Source: Virgibacillus profundi (GTDB taxonomy: Bacteria; Bacillota; Bacilli; Bacillales; Amphibacillaceae). From it: 64,000 nt of DNA. A program made the translations under genes and the position numbers. Numbering within the stretch: the stretch's first letter is position 1; every line of letters starts with the position of its first letter. The notes under the pieces are model-generated. The model was not told the origin of the DNA. It ran no database searches and saw only the letters and a program-made list of their open reading frames with translations. Location: the NCBI RefSeq assembly GCF_002287375.1, contig NZ_NPOA01000009.1, positions 62,001-126,000 of the forward strand. Reading direction: 5' to 3'. Of this stretch, positions 17,672-26,467 are shown one piece after another.

Positions 17672-17818
17672 GGGATTCAGGACATCAGTAAGCTAAAAGG
17701 TGTAGACAGTGCCATTCGAATGGGAGTTGGAGATTTCAGAATAATTTATGAAGTCAACGAAAACTAACTGTACATATTTATTATAGACGCCGGTAGCAGA
17801 GGAGATATATACAAATAA
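17672..17818 (+). pseudogene. Remnant of a RelE/ParE-type toxin gene
   Basis: Translating from 17672 gives GIQDISKLKGVDSAIRMGVG then DFRIIYEVNEN, a stop TAA at 17765, then LYIFIIDAGSRGDIYK and a final stop at 17816. This matches the C-terminal half of RelE/ParE mRNA-interferase toxins (the LKG, R-x-GDFRIIYEV and GHRxDIYK-like blocks; the usual His is replaced by Ala-Gly-Ser). The N-terminus, start codon and any antitoxin are missing. It is therefore a dead fragment, and a sign that a toxin-antitoxin pair once sat here. Confidence 0.75.
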
Positions 17819-17898
17819 ACCTCATGTATATTATGTTTGAATAATACACATTTCCCCCCATAATAAAAAGAAAATATACTTATACGAGGAGAATGATT

Positions 17899-18524
17899 AT
17901 GGAAAAAGTAGGAAGAAATGATCCTTGTCCATGTGGAAGTGGGAAAAAATATAAGAAATGCCATGGTGCATCAAATGTGGTTGAAATCAGTCCAGAACTG
18001 TATAATGCCGAATTAGAGCGTCTTCATTCCGGACTTTTCGCTTTTGCAATTGATGAATATCAGTTTGAAATGGAAAAAGTAACCGCTCAATATCTCCAGC
18101 CATCACTACAGAATGATGAGGAACGAATGAACTCCTATATGGCGGGATTAACTGCCTGGATTATCTTGTATGAACCAATCATGGATGGTGAAACGATATT
18201 TGACCTATTTTATAAAAAACAACAGAAAAAAATCAGACACGAAAGAGTAAGGAAAGCATTTGCAGCATGGTCAGTCCAGGCGCCTTCTGTTTATGAGATT
18301 CTTTCAATTACAAAAGAAAAGGCAATATGGTAATTGGGATAGTGATCCCATTTATACAGCAGCATGAATTTTTATTATCAATGATTGAAGTGTTTGATGT
18401 AAATGAAGAATTGATTCGGATGGTGGAAGACCTTGGTGATGATGAATTTATTCAGAAAAAGGAAGGAGGAGATAGAGTTGAATGGTCAAATGAAGAAAAA
18501 CATGTTAAAGGTTCGAAAAATTAG
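17899..18524 (+). pseudogene. Broken SEC-C motif protein gene
   Basis: The first part (17899-18333, GAGGAG ribosome site) starts [20 protein letters not shown] with a SEC-C zinc motif ([13 protein letters not shown]), then a helical region ending abruptly at [13 protein letters not shown] second frame from 18327 reads [20 protein letters not shown] and DVNEELIRMVEDLGDDEFIQ before running into the start of the next gene. The two look like separated parts of one longer (several hundred residue) SEC-C protein, joined by an internal deletion and frame change and cut at the C-terminus. I cannot exclude that the 144-residue first part is still made. Confidence 0.6.
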
Positions 18525-18942
18525 ACCAGAATTGGCATATGATCTCAGACATACTATTCTGCGTCCACACCAACCATTTGAAGCATGTATATACGATGCT
18601 GATCACGATCACGATGCATTTCATGTTGGCGCATTTTATCAGGATAAGCTGATAGGTATTGCATCCTTTTACCACGAAAATAATCCTGATTTTCCGTTTG
18701 AATTACAATATCGTTTAAGAGCGATGGCGACTATGAAGGAATATCGGAAGTTAGGTGCTGGAAGGACAGCGATAAACTTCGCTGAGAATGTCATAAAAGA
18801 ACAGGGAGCAGTACTTTTATGGTGCAAAGGAAGAACTTCGGTACAAGAATATTATAAAAAATTAGGTTTCGAAACATATGGGGACGTTTTTGATTATCCG
18901 CCGATTGGCCCACATATCGTGATGTATAAAAAAATAAAATAA
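18478..18942 (+). CDS. GNAT family N-acetyltransferase
   Basis: A 154-residue acetyltransferase with unknown substrate. RLRAMATMKEYRKLGAGRTAINFAEN is motif A with the acetyl-CoA-binding Q/RxxGxG/A turn (here RKLGAG), and YYKKLGFETYGDVFD is motif B near the C-terminus. The TTG at 18478 has AAGGAGGAGA six bases upstream. The start overlaps the tail of the broken SEC-C reading frame, which suggests the acetyltransferase gene sits on the junction of the deletion that truncated its neighbour. Confidence 0.85.
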   Translation: MNGQMKKNMLKVRKIRPELAYDLRHTILRPHQPFEACIYDADHDHDAFHVGAFYQDKLIGIASFYHENNPDFPFELQYRLRAMATMKEYRKLGAGRTAINFAENVIKEQGAVLLWCKGRTSVQEYYKKLGFETYGDVFDYPPIGPHIVMYKKIK

Positions 18943-19096
18943 ATAGTGGGTCACCATAACTATAGCTTTAAATTTTAAAAGAATTAAGAATCAAGGGAGA
19001 ATCGGGTAAAACAGTGTGAGCGTGGCGCTGCCAAAGGTTGGCCTTAGGGGAGTTAGGATATCGGACATAACCATAACCTCCCTCACCCCTTATAAT

Positions 19097-19765
19097 TCAC
19101 CAAAGATTCCATGGATATTCGTTTGGTGGTTTTGATTGTAAATTTATTTCTTCTTTTGTCGTTGGATGCTCAAAAGCAAGCATGTTTGACCATAGCGCAA
19201 TTTGTTGTCCTGGTTGATTGACTTCCATACCATACTTTTGATCACCATAAAGTGGAAAACCTCTGGAAGAAAGCTGGACACGTATCTGATGTGATCTACC
19301 GGTATGGAGGCGGATTGACAGCAGGCTTAAGCCTTTCTTACTTCCAATTACTTCATATTCTAATATTGCTTTCTTCGCATTTTTGTTATTTGGCTTAGCA
19401 GTATGAACGATATTGCGCTGACGATCCTTTACCAGATAATCTTCTAATTTATCGCTATTCTTCGATGGGTTGCCCCGTACAACGGCTAGGTATCTTTTTT
19501 TGATCGCATTTCTTCGGATAATATCTGAAAGCCGAGATGCTGCTTTTGATGTTTTCGCAAAAACCATAACACCTCCAACCGGCCGGTCCAATCGATGAAC
19601 AAGTCCAAGATAAACATTGCCGGGTTTTTGATAGCGAATTTTCAAATCTTCTTTTAAGTAAGAGAGTAGATCCAGGTCATTCGTACGATCACCCTGAACG
19701 GGTACATTCACTGGCTTTTCTACAAAAAGCAAATGGTTGTCCTCATAAAGAATCGGAACATTCAT
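19097..19765 (-). CDS. RluA family pseudouridine synthase
   Basis: An RNA pseudouridine synthase of 222 residues, lacking an N-terminal S4 domain. LVHRLDRPVGGVMVFAKT (about 54-71) holds the catalytic Asp in the HRLDxxxxG motif, and LHTGRSHQIRVQLSSRGFPLYGDQKYG is the conserved C-terminal block. The target site (23S rRNA or tRNA) cannot be told from sequence. AAAGGAG precedes the ATG on the minus strand. It is a single gene facing the acetyltransferase. Confidence 0.93.
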   Translation of the reverse strand: MNVPILYEDNHLLFVEKPVNVPVQGDRTNDLDLLSYLKEDLKIRYQKPGNVYLGLVHRLDRPVGGVMVFAKTSKAASRLSDIIRRNAIKKRYLAVVRGNPSKNSDKLEDYLVKDRQRNIVHTAKPNNKNAKKAILEYEVIGSKKGLSLLSIRLHTGRSHQIRVQLSSRGFPLYGDQKYGMEVNQPGQQIALWSNMLAFEHPTTKEEINLQSKPPNEYPWNLW

Positions 19766-20040
19766 ATGTAAAAACTCCTTTCACAAATCTCGGATGGTTC
19801 TTCAATCCAGGGATTATGGGGTAATTCCCAACCTGGTCTCATGATACCTATCTTAGATAATCATAAATAAACATATTTTTCAACCGTAGCTATTACTAAT
19901 TCACTTCAAACAATTTCTCTTTCTAGCATATCTTGATATTTTTGCTTAAACATTTTCTGCAGAAAAATGGAGTTGACTGCATGTCAATTGTTTTTTGTAG
20001 GCATAACGAAAAGGAACTATTTAGAAAAATGTAAAGTAAT
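19766..20040. other. Intergenic stretch with no gene seen
   Basis: AT-rich DNA between two leftward genes, with stops in all frames. A short palindrome TTTTCTGCAGAAAA lies at 19953-19966. I see no conserved frame and no clear promoter. Confidence 0.4.
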
Positions 20041-20079
20041 GAAAAAAAGAAGACGTGAGTGCTATTATCATGCTCACTT
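20041..20079 (-). terminator. Weak terminator after the 20.1-20.5 kb membrane gene
   Basis: On the minus strand GTGAG and CTCAC arms enclose about 12 bases and are followed by GTCTTCTTTTTTTC. The stem is only five base pairs, so this is tentative. Confidence 0.4.
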
Positions 20080-20499
20080 TTACAGCCATTTCTTTATAAA
20101 TAGTCCAACGAAAATTCCAAACACTGCATGGCCAGCTGTCCAGTAGATCCATGCTGCCATATCACTATAAGCCGGTGGTGTCTCGGATAAGGCGCTTAGG
20201 AAAAATAAAATGGCACCACCAATTGTATAGATCACTACATAGAGACGTACTTTTTGCTCTAAAGAGAATAGCTTTAAAAAATAGTATAAAACAACGACAC
20301 TGACGATACAGGTGACAAAATGAAATAGAAGTCCAGCTCCAGTAACAGAATCCCACTTTTTCAATAATGGAATATAATCCATATTATACAGTAAAATGGA
20401 TGCTGTATTTCCTGTTATTAGCTGAACGATTTTTAAAGAAACTGCCAGTATAGCCCCTGCGGTAATGCCTGTCAGTAACAGTTTACCAAAACTCCTCAT
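20080..20499 (-). CDS. Small four-helix membrane protein
   Basis: A 139-residue integral membrane protein with hydrophobic segments at about residues 6-26, 52-74, 81-103 and 115-135, and a short polar loop carrying LLYNMDYIPLLKKW. I do not recognise the family with confidence; the layout resembles YagU/DUF1440-type proteins, but that is a guess. The ATG at 20499 has AGGTGA immediately upstream, which is better supported than the ATG 18 bases earlier that lacks a ribosome site. It appears monocistronic. Confidence 0.75.
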   Translation of the reverse strand: MRSFGKLLLTGITAGAILAVSLKIVQLITGNTASILLYNMDYIPLLKKWDSVTGAGLLFHFVTCIVSVVVLYYFLKLFSLEQKVRLYVVIYTIGGAILFFLSALSETPPAYSDMAAWIYWTAGHAVFGIFVGLFIKKWL

Positions 20500-20609
20500 T
20501 TTCTCACCTGCTTTCATATATATTTTTGATTTTCCCTTTAGATTTTAAAATAAACTGGTTAAAGAAATGGGGCTATCAATGGCGAAAAAATTGAAGACTG
20601 GGAAGGTCC

Positions 20610-21146
20610 CTACTTTGTAAACCGATTGGCATAGCTGCTTGCAACAAATGCCTCTGGTTTAATTTTTGGCTCTAAACCCAATGATTCCATTCTCGAAACC
20701 ATTTCCTTCACAAAAATATGGGTTTTATTTCTCTTGCCCGAACCGATATCGATATGACCTTCTATGGTAAAAGAAGCACCTTTATAAATATGTGGTAATA
20801 CAATATCAATTAATAGATTTTTTCTTTCCTCTGTAAACATCGAAACAACCTCTTCCGTTAGAGTCGTTTCAAAAGATATACGTTCATGCAGGTTTGTCAT
20901 CTTTCTGGGAATAATTACTCTCCTTATACAGGCCCAGGCACCTTTACTTTTTCGCTGGATTACAATTCCCGTGATAAATAATGTGTAATTGGTATGGATC
21001 TGAGAGTCTGTTCCAAACATCAAACAATAATTGCCGGTTTCATCCTTCATCATATATTGAGATATATGATGAAACACATCTTCAAAAGACATTTTTCTTT
21101 GACTTAGGTTCTGAAATGAAAAAGACAATCCATTATCAGTCGTCAT
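20610..21146 (-). CDS. ykuK: YkuK family RNase H-like protein (DUF458)
   Basis: A 178-residue soluble protein. The N-terminal FSFQNLSQRKMSFEDVFHHI, the central MFGTDSQIH followed by VIPRKMTNLHERISFETTLT and the C-terminal IDIGSGKRNKTHIFVKEMVS and KPEAFVASSYANRFT are the hallmarks of the YkuK/DUF458 family, with an RNase H-like fold and conserved Asp residues. No function is established; an association with spores or RNA has been suggested for relatives. The ATG is at 21146; the upstream region has AAAGGATATG. Confidence 0.85.
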   Translation of the reverse strand: MTTDNGLSFSFQNLSQRKMSFEDVFHHISQYMMKDETGNYCLMFGTDSQIHTNYTLFITGIVIQRKSKGAWACIRRVIIPRKMTNLHERISFETTLTEEVVSMFTEERKNLLIDIVLPHIYKGASFTIEGHIDIGSGKRNKTHIFVKEMVSRMESLGLEPKIKPEAFVASSYANRFTK

Positions 21147-21325
21147 GTAAAAACATATCCTTTCTAATTTTAGCGTAGCAGATTGAAATTATGTTTCTAT
21201 ACTATTCAAAAGTGGGTTGTCTCGGGACAGAAGGACTCAGAACATCGTCCCATATAAAAAGTCAGAGAAGAAATACAATCAATGTTCTTGCTAATTTTAT
21301 GTCAGGATAAAATTTAGCTGAAATT

Positions 21326-21373
21326 AAAAAGAGACTGTGTCACCTCACAGTAGGGTGACACAGTCTCTTTTTT
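21326..21373 (-). terminator. Terminator of yqzM
   Basis: AAAAAGAGACTGTGTCACC (21326-21344) pairs perfectly with the segment at 21354-21372 around a nine-base loop. It is flanked by T-runs on both strands, so it works as a strong terminator for leftward transcription and could also act rightward. Confidence 0.9.
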
Positions 21374-21397
21374 ATACTTTTAATTATAATTTGGGTA

Positions 21398-21532
21398 TTA
21401 TTGACCAATTACGCTAATTGCAGCACCTATAGCAAAAATTAAGACAAAGAAAATGAGTGAGAAACTAAAGCCTTTAATAGAGTCAACTACGTCATTATTT
21501 TTTGCCTGCGGATCTTTTTCAAATTCGTTCAC
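21398..21532 (-). CDS. yqzM: YqzM family small membrane protein
   Basis: A 44-residue peptide with a polar N-terminus (MNEFEKDPQAKNNDVVDSIK) and one membrane helix (about 21-41). This matches YqzM, a small protein found between comEC and holA in B. subtilis and the same neighbourhood here. The GTG start has GGAGGGGTAAAT just upstream. The function is unknown. Confidence 0.9.
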   Translation of the reverse strand: MNEFEKDPQAKNNDVVDSIKGFSFSLIFFVLIFAIGAAISVIGQ

Positions 21533-21835
21533 ATTTACCCCTCCTATGTCATCATTAGTATAAATTAGATTCTAAAAAAAATCTACATATGTTTAAAATT
21601 TGTCACAGATATTATTCTTATCCATTTTTAGCAAGACTTAACATCAATACTTTTACGACCTCAGGTTAATCTATAAGTAACACAAATTTCGTTTAATGTA
21701 TAGTTTCCGGAGCTATAACTTAAACGTTTATATAGATGCTGGAGGGAAATAATGCGTTAGTTTCCCTCCAATTTCCCTTGCTATTCCCGAACTTACGTTT
21801 TAATATTGGTATATAGAAGTGGTGGGGGGCTGGAC
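21533..21835. other. Divergent intergenic region between yqzM and holA
   Basis: No gene seen in about 300 bases. A perfect hairpin with arms TGGAGGGAAA (21740-21749) and TTTCCCTCCA (21761-21770) lies 66 bases before the holA start but lacks a T-run. It could be a leader structure of holA or chance; promoters for both genes must lie here. Confidence 0.45.
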
Positions 21836-22849
21836 GTGAGTTATTTAGAAGTATTGCAACAAGTTAAAAAAAAGCGAATTGCACCAGTATATTTTATTTA
21901 TGGAACTGAAAGTTACTTTATACAAAATTTAAAGGATGAAATCACAAAAGAAGTACTAATGGATGATTACGATAATTTATCTGTTTATGATCTAAATGAG
22001 ACTCCGATTCAGGAAGTTGTTACAGATGTTGAAACTTACCCTTTTTTTGGTGGGAAAAAGTTAATCATTGCTGATAATCCGGGTTTCCTGAAAGCCAAAC
22101 CGGAAAAAGTGCCTTTTGAACATGATTTGGATTCCTTACAGCTTTATTTAGAATCACCTGTTGATTACGCTGTACTTGTTATAATTGCACCATATGAGAA
22201 AATTGATGAACGGAAAAAAATAAGTAAGCTGTTAAAAAAGAATGCTGTCGTTGCACTTTGTCATCCTATTAAAGATTACGAATTATCAAAGTGGATCAAA
22301 AACCTGGCAGATCAGTTAAACATTACAATAGCCGATGAAGCTTTTGAGATTTTCGAAACTGAACTCTCCACAAATCTAAAGCTTCTAGAAAACGAGCTAA
22401 CAAAGATGGCTATGTATGCAGGTGAGAGCGGAGTAATTACAAAAGAGATTGCTGAGGATTTAATTGCACGTACATCAAATAGTTCATCATTACGACTTGT
22501 AGATGCAGTGATTGATCGTAACTTACATAGAGCGATTTCCATATACAAAGATCTCGAGAAAATGAAAGAAGAGCCGATAGCATTAATTGGTTTGCTTGCA
22601 TTTCAATTTCGTACAATACTACGGGTAAAGATTTTAAAATTAAAGGGGTACACTCAGTCGCAAATGCAAAAACAGATTGGGGCACATCCCTATGTTATTA
22701 AGATAGCTCTAAATCGGGAAAAACAGTTTACAGTAAATAAATTGCAGGATATTATTGATAAATTAGCCAATGCTGATACAACGATGAAACAGGGCGGGAT
22801 GGAAAAAGGATTAGCATTTGAATTATTATTATATGATTTAATACAGTAA
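21836..22849 (+). CDS. holA: DNA polymerase III subunit delta
   Basis: The clamp-loader subunit that opens the beta clamp, 337 residues. The N-terminal RIAPVYFIYGTESYFIQNLKDEI, FFGGKKLIIADNP and the C-terminal FELLLYDLIQ are typical of Gram-positive HolA (YqeN). The GTG at 21836 is used because conserved sequence begins there and a G-rich ribosome site (GGTGGGGGG) lies upstream; an earlier TTG in frame would add ten unlikely residues. Convergent with rpsT, as in B. subtilis. Confidence 0.95.
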   Translation: MSYLEVLQQVKKKRIAPVYFIYGTESYFIQNLKDEITKEVLMDDYDNLSVYDLNETPIQEVVTDVETYPFFGGKKLIIADNPGFLKAKPEKVPFEHDLDSLQLYLESPVDYAVLVIIAPYEKIDERKKISKLLKKNAVVALCHPIKDYELSKWIKNLADQLNITIADEAFEIFETELSTNLKLLENELTKMAMYAGESGVITKEIAEDLIARTSNSSSLRLVDAVIDRNLHRAISIYKDLEKMKEEPIALIGLLAFQFRTILRVKILKLKGYTQSQMQKQIGAHPYVIKIALNREKQFTVNKLQDIIDKLANADTTMKQGGMEKGLAFELLLYDLIQ

Positions 22850-22882
22850 AAAAGCGATTCCTTTAAGGGATCGCTTTTTTAG
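22850..22882. terminator. Bidirectional terminator between holA and rpsT
   Basis: AAAAAAGCGAT(T)CCTT pairs with AAGGGATCGCTTTTTT around a short loop. A-runs on the left and T-runs on the right allow termination in both directions. Confidence 0.9.
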
Positions 22883-22894
22883 TGGCTTTTATTA

Positions 22895-23161
22895 TTATGC
22901 ACCAAGATTATTTACTTTTTTAGCAAGATGAGATTTTTGACGATCTCCATTGTTTTTGTGAATGATTCCTTTTTGAACAGCTTTGTCAATATGCTTCATA
23001 GTTGTTTGCAAAGCGGCTTTAGCATTTTCAGCGTCATTTGCTTCAACTAGTTTTTCAACACGTTTAATATGTGTACGCATATCTGATTTTTGAGACTGGT
23101 TGTTAGCGCGTTTATTATTATTTGTTTCTACACGTTTAATTGCAGATTTGATATTAGCCAT
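22895..23161 (-). CDS. rpsT: 30S ribosomal protein S20
   Basis: An 88-residue basic ribosomal protein that binds 16S rRNA. The sequence [20 protein letters not shown] and the C-terminal [21 protein letters not shown] are diagnostic of bS20. GGAGGTGAAATA precedes the ATG on the minus strand. It is transcribed alone, convergent with holA. Confidence 0.98.
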   Translation of the reverse strand: MANIKSAIKRVETNNNKRANNQSQKSDMRTHIKRVEKLVEANDAENAKAALQTTMKHIDKAVQKGIIHKNNGDRQKSHLAKKVNNLGA

Positions 23162-23265
23162 TATTTCACCTCCTATATTAGTTAAAAAATGGTAAATAGA
23201 AATTGATTATCCTCATTTTAAGCAGGTGTTTTTGCCTGTTTGCACTTAGATAGTGGACAAGAGAC

Positions 23266-23294
23266 ATTTTACCAAAGGAACGACTTGTTTTCAA
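23266..23294 (-). promoter_or_regulatory. SigA-type promoter of rpsT
   Basis: On the minus strand TTGAAA (23289-23294) and TAAAAT (23266-23271) are separated by exactly 17 bases, giving a leader of about 100 bases before rpsT. Confidence 0.75.
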
Positions 23295-23363
23295 TGATTT
23301 ATTACTAAATAGCCGTTTTTGTATGTTTTTGGTTCATTTGTAAATTCTATTATTAAAGATCGT

Positions 23364-23505
23364 GTTCAAAAGGAGGATAAAAAGGACCGAGAAATTCGAG
23401 GCGGCGCAGCTTTGAGCACCGGAACGTATGCAATTAATACGTGAGGAGCGGAAAAGCAAGCCAACGAAGAAGTTCGATGTGTCATCTTTACCGGACTTTT
23501 TGAAC
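23364..23505. repeat. Dispersed about 142-bp element, copy 1
   Basis: The element starts GTTCAAAAGGAGGATAAAAA and ends CCGGACTTTTTGAAC, so its ends are inverted repeats (GTTCAAAA/TTTTTGAAC). It is about 80 percent identical, by eye, to a second copy at 44189-44331 in the same orientation. An internal stem ACGTAT/ATACGT lies at 23424-23429/23437-23442. The 10-mer TTAAAGATCG directly precedes the element (23353-23362) and recurs at 23512-23521, like a target duplication. It lies between rpsT and gpr. Confidence 0.85.
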
Positions 23506-23555
23506 ATTCACTTAAAGATCGCATTACTAAGGATAGCCTGAAAGGATGATAAATA

Positions 23556-24659
23556 ATGGAAGATATGGAAAAAGTGTATCAAGTTAGAACGGATTTAGCA
23601 ATAGAGGCACGGGATATGTATGTAGAGACGGAAGAAAAAAAAGAAGAGAAAAAAGAAATAAAGGGTGTCACAATAAAAGAACGTAATGAAGATAATATAA
23701 AAATATCTTATGTGGATATCGATGAAGAAGGGGCAAAATTATTAGGAAAAAAAGTGGGTTCATACGTTACGATCTATGCTGATGGTGTAAAAAAACAGGA
23801 TACCGCCAGACAGGAAGCGGCAGCCAAGATATTAGCGAAGGAATTAGAGCAGTTAATAGTTAAAAATAATGTTCCGACAGATGGAACAGGGTTAATTGTC
23901 GGGCTTGGAAATTGGAATGTTACTCCTGATGCGCTAGGGCCAATGGCTGCTGAGAAAGTTCTTGTTACGAGTCATCTATTTAAACTGGAACATGAATCAG
24001 TTTCTGAAGGATATCGCCCCGTAGCAGCTGTAACCCCTGGTGTAATGGGGGTAACAGGAATGGAAACAAGTGATATTATATTTGGTATCGTAGAAAAATT
24101 CCAGCCTGATTTCGTAATTGCAATTGATGCACTTGCCTCTAGATCAATTGAACGTATAAATGAAACCATACAACTATCTGATTCTGGAATCCACCCAGGT
24201 TCAGGTGTAGGAAACAAACGGAAGGAATTGAGTCAGGATACGCTAGGGGTGCCGGTAATGGCTATAGGAGTTCCAACCGTAGTCGATGCAGTAACCATTA
24301 CCAGTGATACAATCGATTTTCTTTTAAAGCATTTTGGCCGTGAAATGAGCGAGAAGGATGATCCTTCCAAATCGTTGGCACCGGCTAGTTTATCATTTGG
24401 GGATAAAAATTTCTCGGAGGCTGATTTGCCGGATGAGGAAAAAAGAAATACATTTCTTGGAATAGTTGGAAATCTATCAGAGAACGAAAAAAGACAGTTA
24501 ATTTCCGAAGTATTAACACCAATTGGCCATAATTTAATGGTAACACCAAAAGAAGTTGATGGATTCATGATAGACATGGCAAATGTCATCGCAAATGGAG
24601 TAAATGCTGCACTGCATGAAAACGTTGATGTAGATAATTTAGCATCCTACACAAGGTAG
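23556..24659 (+). CDS. gpr: GPR endopeptidase (spore germination protease)
   Basis: The protease that degrades small acid-soluble spore proteins at germination, 367 residues. The N-terminal [14 protein letters not shown] includes a sequence like the SASP cleavage site, used for self-processing of the zymogen. [33 protein letters not shown] and [31 protein letters not shown] are family blocks. Two ATG codons nine bases apart are possible; the first has GAAAGGATG upstream. It is made in the forespore in B. subtilis; I could not identify a sure SigF/SigG promoter because the repeat element sits just upstream. Confidence 0.96.
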   Translation: MEDMEKVYQVRTDLAIEARDMYVETEEKKEEKKEIKGVTIKERNEDNIKISYVDIDEEGAKLLGKKVGSYVTIYADGVKKQDTARQEAAAKILAKELEQLIVKNNVPTDGTGLIVGLGNWNVTPDALGPMAAEKVLVTSHLFKLEHESVSEGYRPVAAVTPGVMGVTGMETSDIIFGIVEKFQPDFVIAIDALASRSIERINETIQLSDSGIHPGSGVGNKRKELSQDTLGVPVMAIGVPTVVDAVTITSDTIDFLLKHFGREMSEKDDPSKSLAPASLSFGDKNFSEADLPDEEKRNTFLGIVGNLSENEKRQLISEVLTPIGHNLMVTPKEVDGFMIDMANVIANGVNAALHENVDVDNLASYTR

Positions 24660-24710
24660 AGTCTTTTAAATCTCTACCAATTATTTTTTAAAAATAAGAT
24701 TTTGTTCTAG

Positions 24711-24760
24711 TTCCTGAAGTTATGACATAGATTTTAACTAATAAGACATGACTTCAGGAA
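24711..24760 (+). promoter_or_regulatory. Inverted repeat in the spoIIP leader
   Basis: TTCCTGAAGTTATG (24711-24724) pairs with CATGACTTCAGGAA (24747-24760), 14 bp with one G-U pair and a 22-base loop. The 3' arm abuts the spoIIP ribosome site (GGGTGG). A SigE-like -10 (CATAGATT) occurs in the loop at 24725-24732. Confidence 0.5.
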
Positions 24761-24770
24761 GGGTGGAACA

Positions 24771-25943
24771 ATGCTGCTAAGGAATATGCAGGGAAAAAAG
24801 CGAATAGGGCCGTTCTATAAAAAAAGTGCGATTTATATTATTAGTATGATTATTTTATTTTTGTTGATTGGAATACTAACAACGATAAAACCTGCATATC
24901 GTTTTTCCTCGGATACGATTGCAGCGTGGACCAGTGATATAGACAGCTCTATATTTTTATATTTACTAGGCATGGAAAACAAAGCATTTGAATATGCTTA
25001 TCCGGAAGATAATGCTTTACCGGATTTGTCCAATACCCTATTTCAAATAGCGACAAGTATAAAACCGAATGATCCCAGAAGTTTGTTAGGAAATGAATTA
25101 CCTGGTTTTTCTATTTTTGACAGCCGTATTCTAATTGCTGGTGAAGGGACAAACTACACGAACCTGCCATTTGAATCTTCCCCGCCATTGGAAGAAGTTT
25201 TAAAGGAGAGAGAAGCAGTTGTAAAGGAAGAGCCTGACAAGGAGGAGACGGTCGGGGAGGAAAATCTGGAGATTGCACAAACGACTGGAGAACGGGATGT
25301 AGTTTTTATATACAATACACATAATCGGGAATCATTTTTGCCACATTTACCTGGTGTATCAGATCCTAATTCAGCACATCATAAGGAAGTTAATATAACC
25401 AATGTAAGTGATCGGCTTGAAAAATCCTTGGAGGCAAACGGGATTGGAACAAATGTTGATGACACAGATGTTATGAACATACTTAACGAAAAAGGCTGGC
25501 TTTTTGGGCAGGCATATAAAGCTTCAAGAGACGTGGTAAAAGAAGCATTTAACGCAAATAAAAATATTCAATTTGTATTTGATTTACATCGTGATTCGGT
25601 ATCCAGAGAACATACAACAAAAGAAATTAATGGTGAATCCTATGCCAAAATTATGATTGTAGTAGGTCTTGAGCATCCAGAGCATGAAAAGAATTTGAAG
25701 TTAGCATCAGAATTACATGACTTGATGCAAGAAAAATATCCTGGTTTAAGCAGAGGTGTTTATCCTAAACAAGGTCCAGGAATGGATGGTGTCTATAATC
25801 AGGATTTGTCCGAAAATTCACTCGTGCTTGAATTTGGCGGGGTAGAAAACAACCTAGAAGAGCTGTATCGGTCAGCCGATGCTTTTGCAGATGTATTTAG
25901 CGAATTGTATTGGGATGCAGAGAAAGTAGATGCTAATCCATAG
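24771..25943 (+). CDS. spoIIP: Stage II sporulation protein P
   Basis: An amidase/endopeptidase that with SpoIID and SpoIIM thins septal peptidoglycan and drives engulfment; 390 residues. One membrane helix (about 20-41) anchors an extracytoplasmic domain with VFIYNTHNRESFLPHL (His/Glu metal ligands), FVFDLHRDSVSREHTT and the terminal SLVLEFGGVENNLEELYRSA. The ATG has GGAAGGGTGG upstream. Follows gpr and precedes yqxA, the conserved order. Confidence 0.96.
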   Translation: MLLRNMQGKKRIGPFYKKSAIYIISMIILFLLIGILTTIKPAYRFSSDTIAAWTSDIDSSIFLYLLGMENKAFEYAYPEDNALPDLSNTLFQIATSIKPNDPRSLLGNELPGFSIFDSRILIAGEGTNYTNLPFESSPPLEEVLKEREAVVKEEPDKEETVGEENLEIAQTTGERDVVFIYNTHNRESFLPHLPGVSDPNSAHHKEVNITNVSDRLEKSLEANGIGTNVDDTDVMNILNEKGWLFGQAYKASRDVVKEAFNANKNIQFVFDLHRDSVSREHTTKEINGESYAKIMIVVGLEHPEHEKNLKLASELHDLMQEKYPGLSRGVYPKQGPGMDGVYNQDLSENSLVLEFGGVENNLEELYRSADAFADVFSELYWDAEKVDANP

Positions 25944-25958
25944 TGGGAGGTATGTGAC

Positions 25959-26300
25959 ATGGTTCGCTCTTTTATTGTTTTACTATTATTCGCCCTCTTT
26001 TTTTTAACCGGAATGCTGTATGGAATGGACAAGGAAAATAATACAGCGACAGATGATTCAGTAGAGACTATAGAGTCAGTCGATAGTGTGAAAAATGAAG
26101 AGAAACAAATAGAAATAGTCGAAGTAGATGGTGAGCCAGTACAGGCAGAAGAAGTTATAGTTAATTCGAATAAACCGGAATTAGATGATCAACCCATTCA
26201 TATTACAGAAAAAACCGCTTCATTTTTAGAGGCAGGTGTAAAAGGGTTTTATGAAGTAGTTGTACAAATTCTCCATCAGATTTCACAATTATTTTTCTAA
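25959..26300 (+). CDS. yqxA: YqxA family protein
   Basis: A 113-residue protein with one N-terminal hydrophobic segment (about 4-23), a low-complexity acidic middle and a C-terminal amphipathic region (GVKGFYEVVVQILHQISQLF). It has the position and architecture of B. subtilis YqxA, between spoIIP and lepA. The function is unknown. GGGAGGTATGTGAC precedes the ATG. Confidence 0.85.
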   Translation: MVRSFIVLLLFALFFLTGMLYGMDKENNTATDDSVETIESVDSVKNEEKQIEIVEVDGEPVQAEEVIVNSNKPELDDQPIHITEKTASFLEAGVKGFYEVVVQILHQISQLFF

Positions 26301-26317
26301 AAGGAATATGAAATTAT

Positions 26318-26354
26318 AGGATCCTAATTCATAATAAAATTAGGGTCCTTTTTG
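26318..26354 (+). terminator. Terminator after yqxA
   Basis: AGGATCCTAATT pairs with AATTAGGGTCCTT (one wobble), loop ATAATAA-like, followed by TTTTTG. It ends the gpr-spoIIP-yqxA unit before lepA. Confidence 0.85.
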
Positions 26355-26467
26355 TTTATTTATTGAATATCCCCCGTTCTATTGCTATAATCATCCTAGT
26401 TATTACAGGTGAAATTTGAAGCTTTTATCCATATGAGGTAAAAGACATGTAGGAGTGAACATCATTT

